Shown one piece after another: positions 8,210 through 17,656 of a stretch of DNA of 64,000 bases; within the stretch, counting starts at the first letter, position 1, and the number at the start of each line of letters is the position of its first letter. Under the pieces are notes generated by a model that worked only from the letters and a program-made list of their open reading frames with translations, did not search any database and was not told the origin of the DNA. The stretch is from the NCBI RefSeq assembly GCF_013302895.1, contig NZ_VJOK01000001.1:7177378-7241377 (forward strand), written 5' to 3'. This DNA comes from Streptomyces albus subsp. chlorinus (lineage in GTDB: Bacteria > Actinomycetota > Actinomycetes > Streptomycetales > Streptomycetaceae). The position numbers and the translations under genes were made by a program.

Positions 8210-9505
8210 ATGCGGGGACACAGGCATCACATACATCTCGCGGCACTCGCTCTCGCGCTCACCGCCACGGTGTCGCTTGCCGGTTGCGGCAGTGGGGGCG
8301 GGGCCTCCGGTGACGGTGACGGCCCGAAGGGCGAGCAGGCCGGGAAGCAGGGCGAGCAGGCCGCGAAGAAGAACGCACCGAAGAGCGGGGGCGCGATCCC
8401 GGACAGGGACGTCGTCGTCAGTGCCTGGTGCACCGTGCCCGCGAACAACCTGGCCAAGGTGACCGTGGAGGCGTGGAATCCCACCTCGTGGAAGCAGGTG
8501 GGCAGCACGGCGTTCACACTGCCGAAGGAAACCGTGCTGACGAACGACGAGGCGAGATCGCCGTTGGCCGACCTGTGCGAGGACGGCATGCCCGGGCAGG
8601 CGGATGCGGGTTCCGGGGAGGAGGGCCCCAACGCCCTCGCCGAGCCGCGCCTGCGGCAGATGTTCAACGACGACTTCACCCGGCTGGCCGTGGTGCTCCG
8701 CGATTCCGGGACCGGGGGAACACGGGCCGCGGTGGTGACGCCCCAGGGCCGGGCCACCATGGTCGCCAAGGAGGACACGTCCAACTTCGCGGACGCCCCG
8801 ACCGAGCAGCACCCGGTGTTCGCCCCGGGCAGCGGCGGCAGCGAGGTCTGGTACATGACCAAGGGCAAGGACGAGGACGCACCCCGCTTCTTCAGCAGCA
8901 GGATGACAGGAGGAAAGCCGGGCACCCCCTCCCCGCACGGCTCGGGCGACCAGCTGACCGAGCAGCGTCCCGGTTTCACCCTGGCGGGCGAGCCGGCCGC
9001 CGCCATCACCGCGAGCGTCCTGCGGATCAGCCCCGACGGCCGCAAGGCAGCGGGCTTCCACGAACTCCAGGGGATGAACGTCGTGGACGTTCCCCGGCGC
9101 GCCACCACTCAGCGCGACGACGACGCGCCGCTCTCCCCGCTTCCCAGCAGCTGCATGCCGTGGGGGTGGACGGACGACACCACGGTGCTGTGCGGCCCCC
9201 GTGAGATGACGGAGGACGATCCGGCCAGGAAGAACAACTTCTGGACGGTGGACACCACTCGCCTCCGCGAGGACGAGGAGCCGCCCGGGGACGTGTCGGG
9301 CAAGCCGATACTTCCGAAGACCAGTCGGGAGAACACTCTGCGCGCGCTGTCTCCCGACGGACGGCAGATCATCATCACCTCGCGGCAGGGCACGCGTGAG
9401 GAGCACTTCCGCGTCGACACGAAGCCGGGCTCGGCCCCGGAGAAGATCGAGGCGGCGGGTGCGGACCAGGCGCTGCGTTCCGGCTTCGTCCTGGAATGGC
9501 GCTGA
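8210..9505 (+). CDS. Secreted lipoprotein, hypothetical
   Basis: This is a 431-aa exported lipoprotein. The signal peptide ends in the lipobox LAGC (residues 23-26, Cys26 lipidated), followed by a Gly/Lys-rich linker to about residue 60. The mature part has periodic beta-strand and SPDGR-like elements (RISPDGRKAAGF, RALSPDGRQIIITS), which suggests a beta-propeller of the WD40-like/TolB type. The start at 8210 follows a -10-like TAAACT, again consistent with a leaderless message. An in-frame ATG at 8159 would bury the signal peptide and is disfavoured. Confidence 0.65.
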   Translation: MRGHRHHIHLAALALALTATVSLAGCGSGGGASGDGDGPKGEQAGKQGEQAAKKNAPKSGGAIPDRDVVVSAWCTVPANNLAKVTVEAWNPTSWKQVGSTAFTLPKETVLTNDEARSPLADLCEDGMPGQADAGSGEEGPNALAEPRLRQMFNDDFTRLAVVLRDSGTGGTRAAVVTPQGRATMVAKEDTSNFADAPTEQHPVFAPGSGGSEVWYMTKGKDEDAPRFFSSRMTGGKPGTPSPHGSGDQLTEQRPGFTLAGEPAAAITASVLRISPDGRKAAGFHELQGMNVVDVPRRATTQRDDDAPLSPLPSSCMPWGWTDDTTVLCGPREMTEDDPARKNNFWTVDTTRLREDEEPPGDVSGKPILPKTSRENTLRALSPDGRQIIITSRQGTREEHFRVDTKPGSAPEKIEAAGADQALRSGFVLEWR

Positions 9506-9690
9506 GCGGAGCGCCGGGCCTCACCCGCGTCTCCGCGAAACCGTCACACAGCCCCCGTGAACTTCCGCTCTGCCGCCGCCATCGGACTCCACGGGCGCCC
9601 GGTACGCTTCCGAGTGGTCCGGGCGCCTCGTTTGATCTGTACATCACTATGCGGTACGTCAAGGTGCCGCAGATCCGGAGTTCTTTCTCC

Positions 9691-10617
9691 ATGGTTGGAA
9701 AAAGACTGAAAACACGCCGAGTTGTCATCGGCGTGGCCGCCGGCGGTGCGCTGCTCGCGGGCACGCCGCTGGTCGCGTCGGCGGTCGCGTCCGAGGACGC
9801 TCCGCCGACGGTCTCGGCGAAGGGGGCCAAGCTGCTGGATGTCAACAGCGGCGAGTCCGTCTACGACAAGGCCGGGGACACCGCCCGTCCGCTGGCCAGC
9901 ACGACGAAGATCATGGTCGCCTCCGTGGTGCTCGACGAGAACGTCGACCTGAACGACCAGGTGGAGGTGCAGCAGCGGTACCGGGACTACGTCACCGAGC
10001 ACCACGCCAGCACGGCGGACCTGCAGACCGGCGACAAGGTCACCGTCCGCCAGCTGCTCTACGCCGCCCTGCTGCCCTCGGGCGCCGACGCGGCCTACGC
10101 CCTCGCCGAGAAGGTCGGCGACGGTGACACGCCCGCCGAACGAGTCGCCTCGTTCAAGCGGAAGATGAACGCCAAGACCGTCCAGCTGGGTCTTCCCAAG
10201 ACCCACTTCGAGACCTTCGACGGCACCGGTGACGACACCACCACGCCGGAGGAGCTGACCCGGCTCACCCGGCACGCGATGAAGAACCCGGTCTTCCGCC
10301 AGGTCGTGAGCACCAAGCAGTACAAGGGTGACGCGCCCGCTGCCAACGGGCGTATGCGCCACTACACCTGGACGAACACCAACAGGCTGCTCGGGGCGTA
10401 CCCCGGGGCCATCGGTATCAAGACCGGCACCACCAGCAAGGCCGGCGAGTGCCTGGTCTTCGCCGCGACGCGCGGGGACAAGACGCTCGTGGGCACCGTG
10501 CTCAACAGCAAGGACCGCTACGACGACGCGGCCAAGCTGCTGGACCACGGCTTCGGTACGGACCACGCGAAGGACCTGAAGCTGCGCAAGCTGCCCTCCG
10601 GCAGCCAGCAGGACTAG
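9691..10617 (+). CDS. D-alanyl-D-alanine carboxypeptidase (PBP, S11 family)
   Basis: This 308-aa exported penicillin-binding protein trims D-Ala from peptidoglycan stem peptides. An N-terminal signal (KRLKTRR, then a hydrophobic run to about residue 33) is followed by the active-site motifs: STTK (Ser70, Lys73) and KTGTT (243-247). The second motif reads SGA (129-131) in place of the common SxN, a substitution that deserves attention but is seen in some relatives. ATG 9691 has GGAG ten bases upstream. An upstream in-frame ATG at 9650 would place 14 polar residues before the signal peptide. Confidence 0.85.
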   Translation: MVGKRLKTRRVVIGVAAGGALLAGTPLVASAVASEDAPPTVSAKGAKLLDVNSGESVYDKAGDTARPLASTTKIMVASVVLDENVDLNDQVEVQQRYRDYVTEHHASTADLQTGDKVTVRQLLYAALLPSGADAAYALAEKVGDGDTPAERVASFKRKMNAKTVQLGLPKTHFETFDGTGDDTTTPEELTRLTRHAMKNPVFRQVVSTKQYKGDAPAANGRMRHYTWTNTNRLLGAYPGAIGIKTGTTSKAGECLVFAATRGDKTLVGTVLNSKDRYDDAAKLLDHGFGTDHAKDLKLRKLPSGSQQD

Positions 10618-10748
10618 ACAGGTCTTTCCGGCCGTCCGGCCGGCCCGGTCGAGGGATGACCGGGTCCGGCGGCTCGCTCGGTGAGTCCCCGTAGGAGGGG
10701 AAGCGGATCGAGCCGCTGATGCGCCGCTGATGCCGGTGGACCCGGTCG

Positions 10749-10780
10749 GTGGGCGGCGGCGGACAACCGCCGTCGCCCAC
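10749..10780. terminator. Bidirectional hairpin between convergent genes
   Basis: A 14-bp stem (GTGGGCGGCGGCGG / CCGCCGTCGCCCAC, one G-T pair) with loop ACAA lies between the convergent carboxypeptidase and EamA genes. It is well placed to end transcription from both sides. The rest of the 10618-10943 gap shows no gene. Confidence 0.6.
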
Positions 10781-10943
10781 ACCCATGCCGAGGGTGCTCA
10801 GGGCGCCCGCAGGGGCCGCCGCAGCAGGGCGGCGCGCGGGCGGCCCGCCACCTGGCGGGGGTGGCCCGGCCGACACCGGCGGGCGACGGGGGAGTGAGCG
10901 TCGTCATGGAACCGGAGCGCCGGCTGTGCGCGGCAGCGGCTTC

Positions 10944-11891
10944 TCACGCCCGGCCGGCCCTCCCGGGTGCGCGGTTCGCGATCCGTACCGTGACGAGGAC
11001 GAGGGCGCAGCCGCACAACTGCGTCATCGAGGGTTTCTCGCCGAGGGCCAGAACCCCGAAACCGATCGCCAGGACGGGCTGCAGCAGAAGCAGTGCGGCC
11101 GAGGTGCCGGGGGCGAGGCGAGGACTGGCCCTGTTGATGAGGAGCCAGGCCGCGACCTGTCCCAGCAGCGCCAGTGCGGTGATCCAGCCCCACGCACGCG
11201 CCGGGACATCCAGGGGGAGCCCGGTGGTGAGCGTGCCGATGAGTGCGGCGGTCCCGGCCGCCGCGGCGGTGGACACGCACACCGGGCTGGTGAGGTGTTC
11301 CGGCGAGTGGCGGCCCGACAGGCGGGACAGACAGAGGTAGACGGCGTAGGCCGCACCGGCTGCGACACCCAGCACCGCGCCGCGTACCGGATGACTTGCC
11401 TGCTGTCCGGGCTGCAGGACACCGGCGGCGAGCGCGATACCCAGGAGCATCAGTGGACTGGCGTACAGGAAGCGGCGCGGAATCCTCGTCCCGCTGAAGG
11501 CCCGCACCAGGACGGGGAAGACGATGACCTGCACATTGATCAGCACCGTCGCGATCGCCGCACCGACGTCGAGAACACTGATCGTCCACATGACATAGTC
11601 CGCACCGAGGAAGAGGCCCGCCACCGTGGCGTAACCCCACAGGTGCCGGGGCAGCGGTCCCCTGCGCCTCGTCTCGTGGAGCAGCATGGGGACCAGGGGC
11701 ACCAGCGCCACGGCGCAGCGCAGGAATGCCGCTGTCCCGGCGTCGATGTCGGCGAGTTTCACGAACACGGCCGAGGCCGACAGGCAGGCGGCACCGCTGA
11801 CGACCAGTACGACAGCGGAGGTCCGGGCAGCAGCCGCCTTTCGCGAGGTCACGGACGCGGTGGTGGCACGAGATTTCGGTGGGACAGACAC
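10944..11891 (-). CDS. EamA-family (DMT superfamily) transporter
   Basis: This 315-aa integral membrane protein has about ten hydrophobic helices arranged as two EamA repeats, for example ACLSASAVFVKLADIDAGTA in repeat 1 and LLINRASPRLAPGTSAALLL with LGEKPSMTQLCGCALVLV in repeat 2. Such proteins export amino acids or metabolites. The start is GTG 11891. It is divergent from a LysR gene with a shared intergenic operator, so it is probably the target of that regulator. Confidence 0.85.
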   Translation of the reverse strand: MSVPPKSRATTASVTSRKAAAARTSAVVLVVSGAACLSASAVFVKLADIDAGTAAFLRCAVALVPLVPMLLHETRRRGPLPRHLWGYATVAGLFLGADYVMWTISVLDVGAAIATVLINVQVIVFPVLVRAFSGTRIPRRFLYASPLMLLGIALAAGVLQPGQQASHPVRGAVLGVAAGAAYAVYLCLSRLSGRHSPEHLTSPVCVSTAAAAGTAALIGTLTTGLPLDVPARAWGWITALALLGQVAAWLLINRASPRLAPGTSAALLLLQPVLAIGFGVLALGEKPSMTQLCGCALVLVTVRIANRAPGRAGRA

Positions 11892-11921
11892 AGATCGAGC
11901 ATGTCACCGTGCACCTATGAG

Positions 11922-11956
11922 CACTACTTATTGTTTGTCAGCGGTAATGAGTAGTG
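11922..11956. promoter_or_regulatory. Inverted repeat between eamA and lysR (LysR operator candidate)
   Basis: CACTACTTATT (11922-11932) and AATGAGTAGTG (11946-11956) pair at 10 of 11 positions with a 13-base spacer. The inner ATT...AAT gives the T-N11-A pattern of LysR sites. The right arm covers the chosen ATG of the lysR gene, which would allow autorepression. Confidence 0.55.
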
Positions 11957-12897
11957 TGGCTTGGGTGTTTACATGGGAAAGACTGCGCGTCTTCGAGGCG
12001 GTGGCCCGTCTCGGATCCGTACGCGCGGCCGCTCAGGAACTGCACGTGACCGGATCCGCGGTCTCGCAGCACATTCGCCGCCTGGAACGGGAGGCCGGGT
12101 GCGAACTCGTCGAACCCGACGGACGCGGCATCCGGCTGACGCACGCCGGACGCGTCCTCTCGTCCTCCGTGAGCGCCATGGTCACGGCAGCCCACCAGGC
12201 CAGACGGGACCTCGCGGAGATCGGTGGGCTGGTCGCGGGACCCCTCCGCATCGGAGCTGTGGCCTCCGCCCTGCGCGCGCTGGTTCCCCGGACGCTGCTC
12301 GCGCTCAAGAGCCGCCACCCCCGCCTCGAGTTCAGCATCCGGGACGGGGAAGCGGCCGACATGCTCCCGGAGTTGCGCTCCGGGCAGCTGGACGCCGTCG
12401 TCATGGAGAGCTGGACACACGCCCCGGCCGGCATCCCTTCCGGGATCCGTACCCATGCCCTCGCCGACGAACAGGCCCTGCTCGCCGTCCACGAGGACGA
12501 TCCGCTCGCCGGTGCGGGGGAGGTTCCGCTCGAGGCCCTGCACGGACGGGTCTGGGCCAGCTGCCCGGAGGGCAGCGATGCCCATCACGCCCTCCTGCAA
12601 CTGCTGCGCCGGCAGGGAATGGCCGACGTCCGGGTGCGCTTCCGCGTCGCCGACTACGCCACCCAGCTCCAACTGGTCGCCGCCGGTCTGACCACCGCGC
12701 TGGTCCCGCGCATGGCCATCACCGCGGAAGTGCCAGGCGTCCGGTGGCTGCGCTGCCGGCCCGCCGTGTCCCGCACTATCGCGGCCGCCACCGCTCCCGC
12801 GACGGAGACCCCGGCGGTGCACGCCCTCATAGCCGAGATGACCCGAGCCGCCCAAGCGTTGACGGCTCCCGGTGGGGGCGCGGCATCTGCGGAGTGA
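11947..12897 (+). CDS. LysR-family regulator (ArgP-like layout)
   Basis: This 316-aa protein has an N-terminal winged helix (LRVFEAVARLGSVRAAAQEL, then VTGSAVSQHIRRLEREAG) and a LysR substrate-binding domain (GPLRIGAVASALRALVP onward). It is divergent from an EamA exporter gene, an arrangement common for LysR regulators that switch on export of a small metabolite. The start is uncertain among ATG 11917, ATG 11947 and GTG 11956. The last two overlap the operator repeat. Confidence 0.85.
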   Translation: MSSVAWVFTWERLRVFEAVARLGSVRAAAQELHVTGSAVSQHIRRLEREAGCELVEPDGRGIRLTHAGRVLSSSVSAMVTAAHQARRDLAEIGGLVAGPLRIGAVASALRALVPRTLLALKSRHPRLEFSIRDGEAADMLPELRSGQLDAVVMESWTHAPAGIPSGIRTHALADEQALLAVHEDDPLAGAGEVPLEALHGRVWASCPEGSDAHHALLQLLRRQGMADVRVRFRVADYATQLQLVAAGLTTALVPRMAITAEVPGVRWLRCRPAVSRTIAAATAPATETPAVHALIAEMTRAAQALTAPGGGAASAE

Positions 12898-12942
12898 CAC
12901 CCGGCGGGATGCTGTCGCGCGCCCCGGGGACGACCGCGGGCG

Positions 12943-14289
12943 TCAGACGGTTCCGCGGGTCATCGCCAGGAGCCGGTCGAGTACGGCGGGATCGGCGCGC
13001 ACGCCGTCATGGGCGTACGCGTTGGTGATCCACGGCCGCAGGCCCCGCACCAGTGAGGCGGTCTCCAGCGCCTGCTCACGGTCGACGAACATGTCGTCGT
13101 GGTAGACGGCGGCGGTGACCGGCACCTCGTTGGCGGCCAGCCGGTCGAGGTCGTACAGCGGGGGCCAGTCGGTGTGGTGTGCGAGGAGGTCCGCGGTCTC
13201 ACGCAGCGGCACCAGCGCGGGATCCTCCTCGAACTGCCAGGGATAGATCATTTCTCCGGTGAAACGGACCGGGCCCGCTTGCCCCTGGGCGATGCCCTCG
13301 GCGTCGAAGGCCGGGAACTCCTCCCGGATCCGGTGCGCCGACCAGGCGGTCGGCCTGCCGCCCTGGGCGTAGATCGGCTCGTGCAGCAGCGCGTAGAGGG
13401 GGCGCTCGGCGAAGGAGAGCACGGCATCGGCGCCGCGCAGGAACGCGTCCGACAGCTCGGGACCCGCGGGCCCCCGCACGAACGCGGTCTCCAGCAGGTA
13501 GTGCAGACTGTCGAACCTCGCGGACGTGCCGAAGGTGATGCCCAGCGTCTGGAAGCGGCGCACGCTCAGCCGTTCACCGGACGGCATCCGCACGTCGTGC
13601 GTCTCCAGGTGGGCGGCCACCGCGTCGGCCAGCTGCTGGTCGGCCGGGTAGCGGGCGAAATAGCGCTCGTTGTGGGCGAGGGTACGGGCGTAGGCGGCCC
13701 GGTAGACGTCGTCCGCGTGCCCGGTGAGCGTGGGGAGGCCGCCGGTGATGAGGACCTTGTCGAGGCCCTCGGGGGCGAGGCTGAGATAGGTGAGGGCACA
13801 GAAGCCGCCGAAGCTCTGCCCGAGCACGGTCCACGGCGGAGCGCCCTGCGGGCCCGCGCCTGCGAGGTGGGCGCGCAGCAGTTCCGCGTCGCGGACGAGG
13901 GAGTCGGCGCGGAAGTGCTTCAGATAGGCGGCCCGCGCCGCCGCGTCGGGGAACGCGGCGAGCGTTCGCCGGTCGGCCGGCGTGCTGCGGCCGGTGCCGC
14001 GCTGGTCCATGAGGACGACGCGGTGGTCCTGGAGCGCGCGCCGCAGCCAGGCCCCGGCGGCGTTCGGGCGCTCGGCCCGCCCGCCGGGCCCGCCCTGGAG
14101 CCACAGCAGCCGTGGCAGGTTCTCGTGTTCGCGGCCCGCGGCGGTGACCTCGCGGGCGAAGAGGGAGAGGGTGGGGCCGTACGGATCGGCGTGGTCGAGG
14201 GGCACGTCAAGGGTGTGGTCGGCACAGACCAGACCGCTGTGGCGGTAGGTGACCGGTTCGGCGGTTCCGGTGGCCGGGGTGCTGTTCAT
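12943..14289 (-). CDS. Alpha/beta hydrolase, proline iminopeptidase-like (S33)
   Basis: This 448-aa protein has the S33 peptidase layout. The oxyanion-hole motif LQGGPGG is at residues 64-70, VVLMDQRGTGRS at 91-102, and the nucleophile elbow GQSFGG has Ser159. A cap domain spans residues about 190-330. The family removes N-terminal proline or similar residues from peptides. It lies downstream of an aminopeptidase and an OPT peptide transporter on the same strand, with 115-bp gaps between genes, so it looks like the last step of a peptide-use operon. Its start is ATG 14289. Confidence 0.8.
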   Translation of the reverse strand: MNSTPATGTAEPVTYRHSGLVCADHTLDVPLDHADPYGPTLSLFAREVTAAGREHENLPRLLWLQGGPGGRAERPNAAGAWLRRALQDHRVVLMDQRGTGRSTPADRRTLAAFPDAAARAAYLKHFRADSLVRDAELLRAHLAGAGPQGAPPWTVLGQSFGGFCALTYLSLAPEGLDKVLITGGLPTLTGHADDVYRAAYARTLAHNERYFARYPADQQLADAVAAHLETHDVRMPSGERLSVRRFQTLGITFGTSARFDSLHYLLETAFVRGPAGPELSDAFLRGADAVLSFAERPLYALLHEPIYAQGGRPTAWSAHRIREEFPAFDAEGIAQGQAGPVRFTGEMIYPWQFEEDPALVPLRETADLLAHHTDWPPLYDLDRLAANEVPVTAAVYHDDMFVDREQALETASLVRGLRPWITNAYAHDGVRADPAVLDRLLAMTRGTV

Positions 14290-14404
14290 CGGATGCCTCC
14301 AGGGGTGGATGGGGGAGGGGCACCGGTGGGGAGGGGCGGCGCCGGCCTGCCCCTCCCCGGGTGGTCCGGTGGTCCCCGGGTACGTCCGGTGGGTGACGGG
14401 CGGT

Positions 14405-15469
14405 TCAGTACCCGGCGACGCCCAACTCCGCGCAGATGCGGACCAGTTCGGGGTGGACGTAGCGGCCGTCCTGCTCGATGGCCTGCCCGTCCAGGTGGAT
14501 GGTGGGGCCCAGCACGCTGCCGTCGGTGTGCGCGGCGGCGACCCACGGCTCGCCGCCGATCCACGCCCCCTTGGTGCCGATTCCCAGCTCGACGCAGCCG
14601 AAGACCCGCTCGTCCTCGACGATGCGGCCGGTGGGCGCGGGCACGCCCGGGTTGAAGCCGAGCGACCAGTGCGCGACGCGGAACATGTGCGGGTCGTCCC
14701 ACGACTCCATCCAGCGGCGGAAGGTCTCCGCGTCCGCTCCGCCCTCGACGGCCGTGACGACGCCGTTCTCCACGGTGCAGCGGACCGGGGAGCGCAGCAG
14801 CCCCAGCTCGTCCGGCGGCCACAGCGCGCCGTCGAAGACGAGGGTGCCGTTCTGTGTCTCCTCCAGCGGGTTCCAGGAGATCTGCCCGGACAGCATCACG
14901 GTCTCGCCCGGCTTCTCGGCGGGCTTGCCGCGCAGGTTGATGGGCCGGTCACCGTTGCGGGCGGTGATGTCGGTGCCGTTGGCGGAGGTGATGCGGACCT
15001 CGTCGGCGTCCTCCAGGAGCCGCACCAGCGCCTTGCCGAGCCGTATGACGCCGTCGAAGTCGGGGCGGCCGACCGTGGCGACGAGCATCTGCACGTCCAT
15101 GGCGGTCAGGTTGGTGTAGCGGCAGCCGTTCCTCATGGCCGCGCGGAAGGCGTCGGAGTGCATCAGGTAGGAGACCGCGAACTCGATCCACACGTCCGCG
15201 TCCGCGATGGCCCCGGCGACCGGGCGGGGCGGTTCCATGGAGGAGCCGGGCAGCGTCTCGTACCAGACGATGACCGGGTGCGCCCCGGCCGCGGCGACGG
15301 CGTGCGCGGTGGCGTCGAGGACCCGGCGGTCGCTGCTGGTGTCGCCGGTGAGCACGACGTGTTCGCCGGGCTTGACGAGCATCACCTGCTCCACCAGCTT
15401 GCGGGCGGCCAGGGCGAGTTCGAAGCCGAGGTACTCGGGACGGGGTTCGAGACGGCTGTGCATTTCCAT
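14405..15469 (-). CDS. M29-like leucyl aminopeptidase / NicX-type metalloprotein
   Basis: This 354-aa protein resembles the aminopeptidase group that also includes 2,5-dihydroxypyridine dioxygenase (NicX). Visible marks are KPGEHVVLTGDTSSDRR, MEPPRPVAGAIADADVWIEF, and the metal-ligand-like C-terminal segment GCVELGIGTKGAWIGGEPWV with AAAHTDGSVLGPTIHLDGQ. Aminopeptidase activity is favoured by its position between an OPT oligopeptide transporter and a proline iminopeptidase-like hydrolase. A ring-cleaving role cannot be excluded from sequence. Confidence 0.65.
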   Translation of the reverse strand: MEMHSRLEPRPEYLGFELALAARKLVEQVMLVKPGEHVVLTGDTSSDRRVLDATAHAVAAAGAHPVIVWYETLPGSSMEPPRPVAGAIADADVWIEFAVSYLMHSDAFRAAMRNGCRYTNLTAMDVQMLVATVGRPDFDGVIRLGKALVRLLEDADEVRITSANGTDITARNGDRPINLRGKPAEKPGETVMLSGQISWNPLEETQNGTLVFDGALWPPDELGLLRSPVRCTVENGVVTAVEGGADAETFRRWMESWDDPHMFRVAHWSLGFNPGVPAPTGRIVEDERVFGCVELGIGTKGAWIGGEPWVAAAHTDGSVLGPTIHLDGQAIEQDGRYVHPELVRICAELGVAGY

Positions 15470-15589
15470 GGGACTTCTCCTAGAGCTGTGGTGCGTGCTG
15501 CGCGGTCCGCCGGTCGGGCGGAGGAACCCGCAAACGTGGCAGGGGGTCTCGGGGCGGTGGCCGGGCGCGGTACGGCGAGCGGGGCCGCG

Positions 15590-17281
15590 TCACTCGGCCT
15601 TGACGATCTGTGCCGAGTCACCGAGGGAACTGCCCGCGATGAGGCCGGCGCCGACGAGGTTGAGTTCCGCGTCGGCCCGCTCGCCGCGCACCCTGCGGTA
15701 GACGACGCGGACCGCGAGCGCGGCCAGTACGAGCAGGCAGGCGTGCGGCGTCAGGATCAGCAGGCCGGTCGCCAGCATGACGCCCATCTGCCGGCGCGTG
15801 CCGCCCAGGAGCTGGATCAGGGCGCCGGGCAGCGCCCACAGGAGCATGGTGCGCAGCGCCCCGGGGTCACCGAGCCCGTGCCGGACGGTGTCGGCGTAGA
15901 CCTGCGCGACGGGCGGGATCAGCTTCTGGTGGAAGTAGGACTGCCACAGCACCGCCACCACGACCAGCGCGACGGCGAAGCCGAGGAGAGCGGCCCGGAA
16001 CTGCTCGCGCCTGCCCGCCCGCTCGAAAGCGTCCCAGGGGCGGTGGTCGCGGCGCAGCAGCCACCCGGCTTTCAGGTCGTACCCCATGTCGGCGAAGGCG
16101 GGCCCCGTCGCCGAGACGTAGCCGACGAGGAGGGCGAGGGGGACGGAGGGGATGCCGATGACCAGGCCGAGAATGAGGAAGATCAAGGTCACCGCGAACG
16201 AGGGGAACCAGCCGGACTGCATCGCCGCCAGCCCGACGATCAGTTCGTGGACCAGTGCGGCGAGCGCGGCGAACAGCACCCAGCCGACCAGCGCGGGCAC
16301 GCTCATCCCGCCCAGCAGGCCGCCGACCAGCGCGAGGACGACGGCTCCCGCCGTGAACAGCGCGTAACCGCGCAGCAGGGTACGCCGCAGCGCGGCCTCG
16401 TCGACCAGGGCACCCTGGGCCGGCCGCGTGGCGCCGTCGCCGTCTTCCTCCCCGGCGGGGCCGTTCTCCCGGCCGGTCCGCTCGTCGCGGGTGCCGCCAC
16501 CGTGCGGGCGGCGTCGGGCCAGCACGGTCACCGCTTGTCCGAGCGCGACGATGCCGGCGCCGATCATCACGCCGTGCGGGACGTAGCCCGCGCCCAGGTC
16601 GGTGCCGAAGAGGTCCGGGCCGAACTCGCGCAGGCCCAGCCCGACGCCGAACATCAGCAGCGCCCAGATGTTGCCGAGAAAGGCCACGCCCGCCGCGGAC
16701 AGCGGGAGGCTGAAGAACGTACCCACCAGGCCGGCCACGGTGCCGCCGGCCAGCACGGCGGCGCGTTTGCCGCCCTTGTCCCCCGCCTTGATGGTCTCGG
16801 CGGCGGCGACCCCCGGCGGCCAGGCGGCCTCGGCGGGCAGCAGCCGGGAGCCGAAGGAACGGTAGAGCACCCAGGCGTCGATGAGCAGCCCGAGGAACGA
16901 GCCCGCCAGCATCGGCCACACCAGGTCTTCGCGGCCGAAGACGTACGGGATCGCCGCCGAGGTCAGCAGCGCGTTGGCGGCGGCGAACGTCGCCGCGGAG
17001 ATCGCGCTCTGGGCCAGGTTCTGCCGGTGCACCGAGCGCATACGGCGCAGCATCCCCAGCGGGATACGTCCGATGAGCATCGCGATCAGGGCGCCGACGA
17101 CCGCGGTGTTCGCGGAGATGCCGAGCTTGGCGACCAGGTCGATGCCGATGACGGCGCCGACCACCGACAGGACGACCAGCAGGACGAGGAGGAAGGGCTC
17201 GCCGGCCCTGGGGTGGGAGACGGGCCCGTTGTCCGGGGACGCGGCGGGCGCGTCCGTGTCCGGTGTGGCGGAAGAAGGCAT
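15590..17281 (-). CDS. OPT-family oligopeptide transporter
   Basis: A 563-aa membrane protein with roughly 14 hydrophobic helices and an acidic/Arg-rich cytoplasmic loop in the middle (residues about 270-310, with GGGTRDERTGRENGPAGEED). It matches the OPT family, proton-coupled uptake of small peptides or metal chelates. The ATG at 17281 has GAGG six bases upstream. The in-frame extension to 17389 is Arg/Pro-rich and not membrane-like. It is the first gene of the three-gene operon 17281-12943. Confidence 0.8.
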   Translation of the reverse strand: MPSSATPDTDAPAASPDNGPVSHPRAGEPFLLVLLVVLSVVGAVIGIDLVAKLGISANTAVVGALIAMLIGRIPLGMLRRMRSVHRQNLAQSAISAATFAAANALLTSAAIPYVFGREDLVWPMLAGSFLGLLIDAWVLYRSFGSRLLPAEAAWPPGVAAAETIKAGDKGGKRAAVLAGGTVAGLVGTFFSLPLSAAGVAFLGNIWALLMFGVGLGLREFGPDLFGTDLGAGYVPHGVMIGAGIVALGQAVTVLARRRPHGGGTRDERTGRENGPAGEEDGDGATRPAQGALVDEAALRRTLLRGYALFTAGAVVLALVGGLLGGMSVPALVGWVLFAALAALVHELIVGLAAMQSGWFPSFAVTLIFLILGLVIGIPSVPLALLVGYVSATGPAFADMGYDLKAGWLLRRDHRPWDAFERAGRREQFRAALLGFAVALVVVAVLWQSYFHQKLIPPVAQVYADTVRHGLGDPGALRTMLLWALPGALIQLLGGTRRQMGVMLATGLLILTPHACLLVLAALAVRVVYRRVRGERADAELNLVGAGLIAGSSLGDSAQIVKAE

Positions 17282-17656
17282 GGCAACCTCACGAGGACGG
17301 CACGGGGCGGAAAGGGAACGGGGGAACCGGGGGGACGGGGGGAAGCGACGCGGGACAGGCCGGGAGAGGGCAAGCCGGGACAGCCTCACGTCGCGCGCAC
17401 GGCACCGCGGCCGGACCGTGGGGGAGGGGGCCTGGTGAGGGGCGGAGGGTGCTGGGGATGTGGGGGCCGGGGGGACCAGGGGGACCGGGGGAGGAGGCGC
17501 GGAAGTGGGGGGCCGGGCGGGGCGCGGCGAAAGACGGGAAGGCCGGGGCGGGAAACCGGAACGGGAAACCGGAACGGGGAACCAGGGGCTGGGAACAGAC
17601 AGGAGCTGGAGACAGGGGGCGGAGAGGAGACAGGGGCGGAGAGGAGAGCGCGCCGG
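17282..17656. repeat. Purine-rich intergenic region with short tandem repeats
   Basis: These 375 bases lie between the OPT operon and iclR. The plus strand is extremely G/A-rich. A 13-bp unit CGGGAAACCGGAA is repeated exactly twice head to tail (17549-17574), with a third partial copy following. No gene is supported; long open frames are a product of the skewed composition. It presumably holds the operon promoter, but I found no convincing boxes. Confidence 0.5.
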
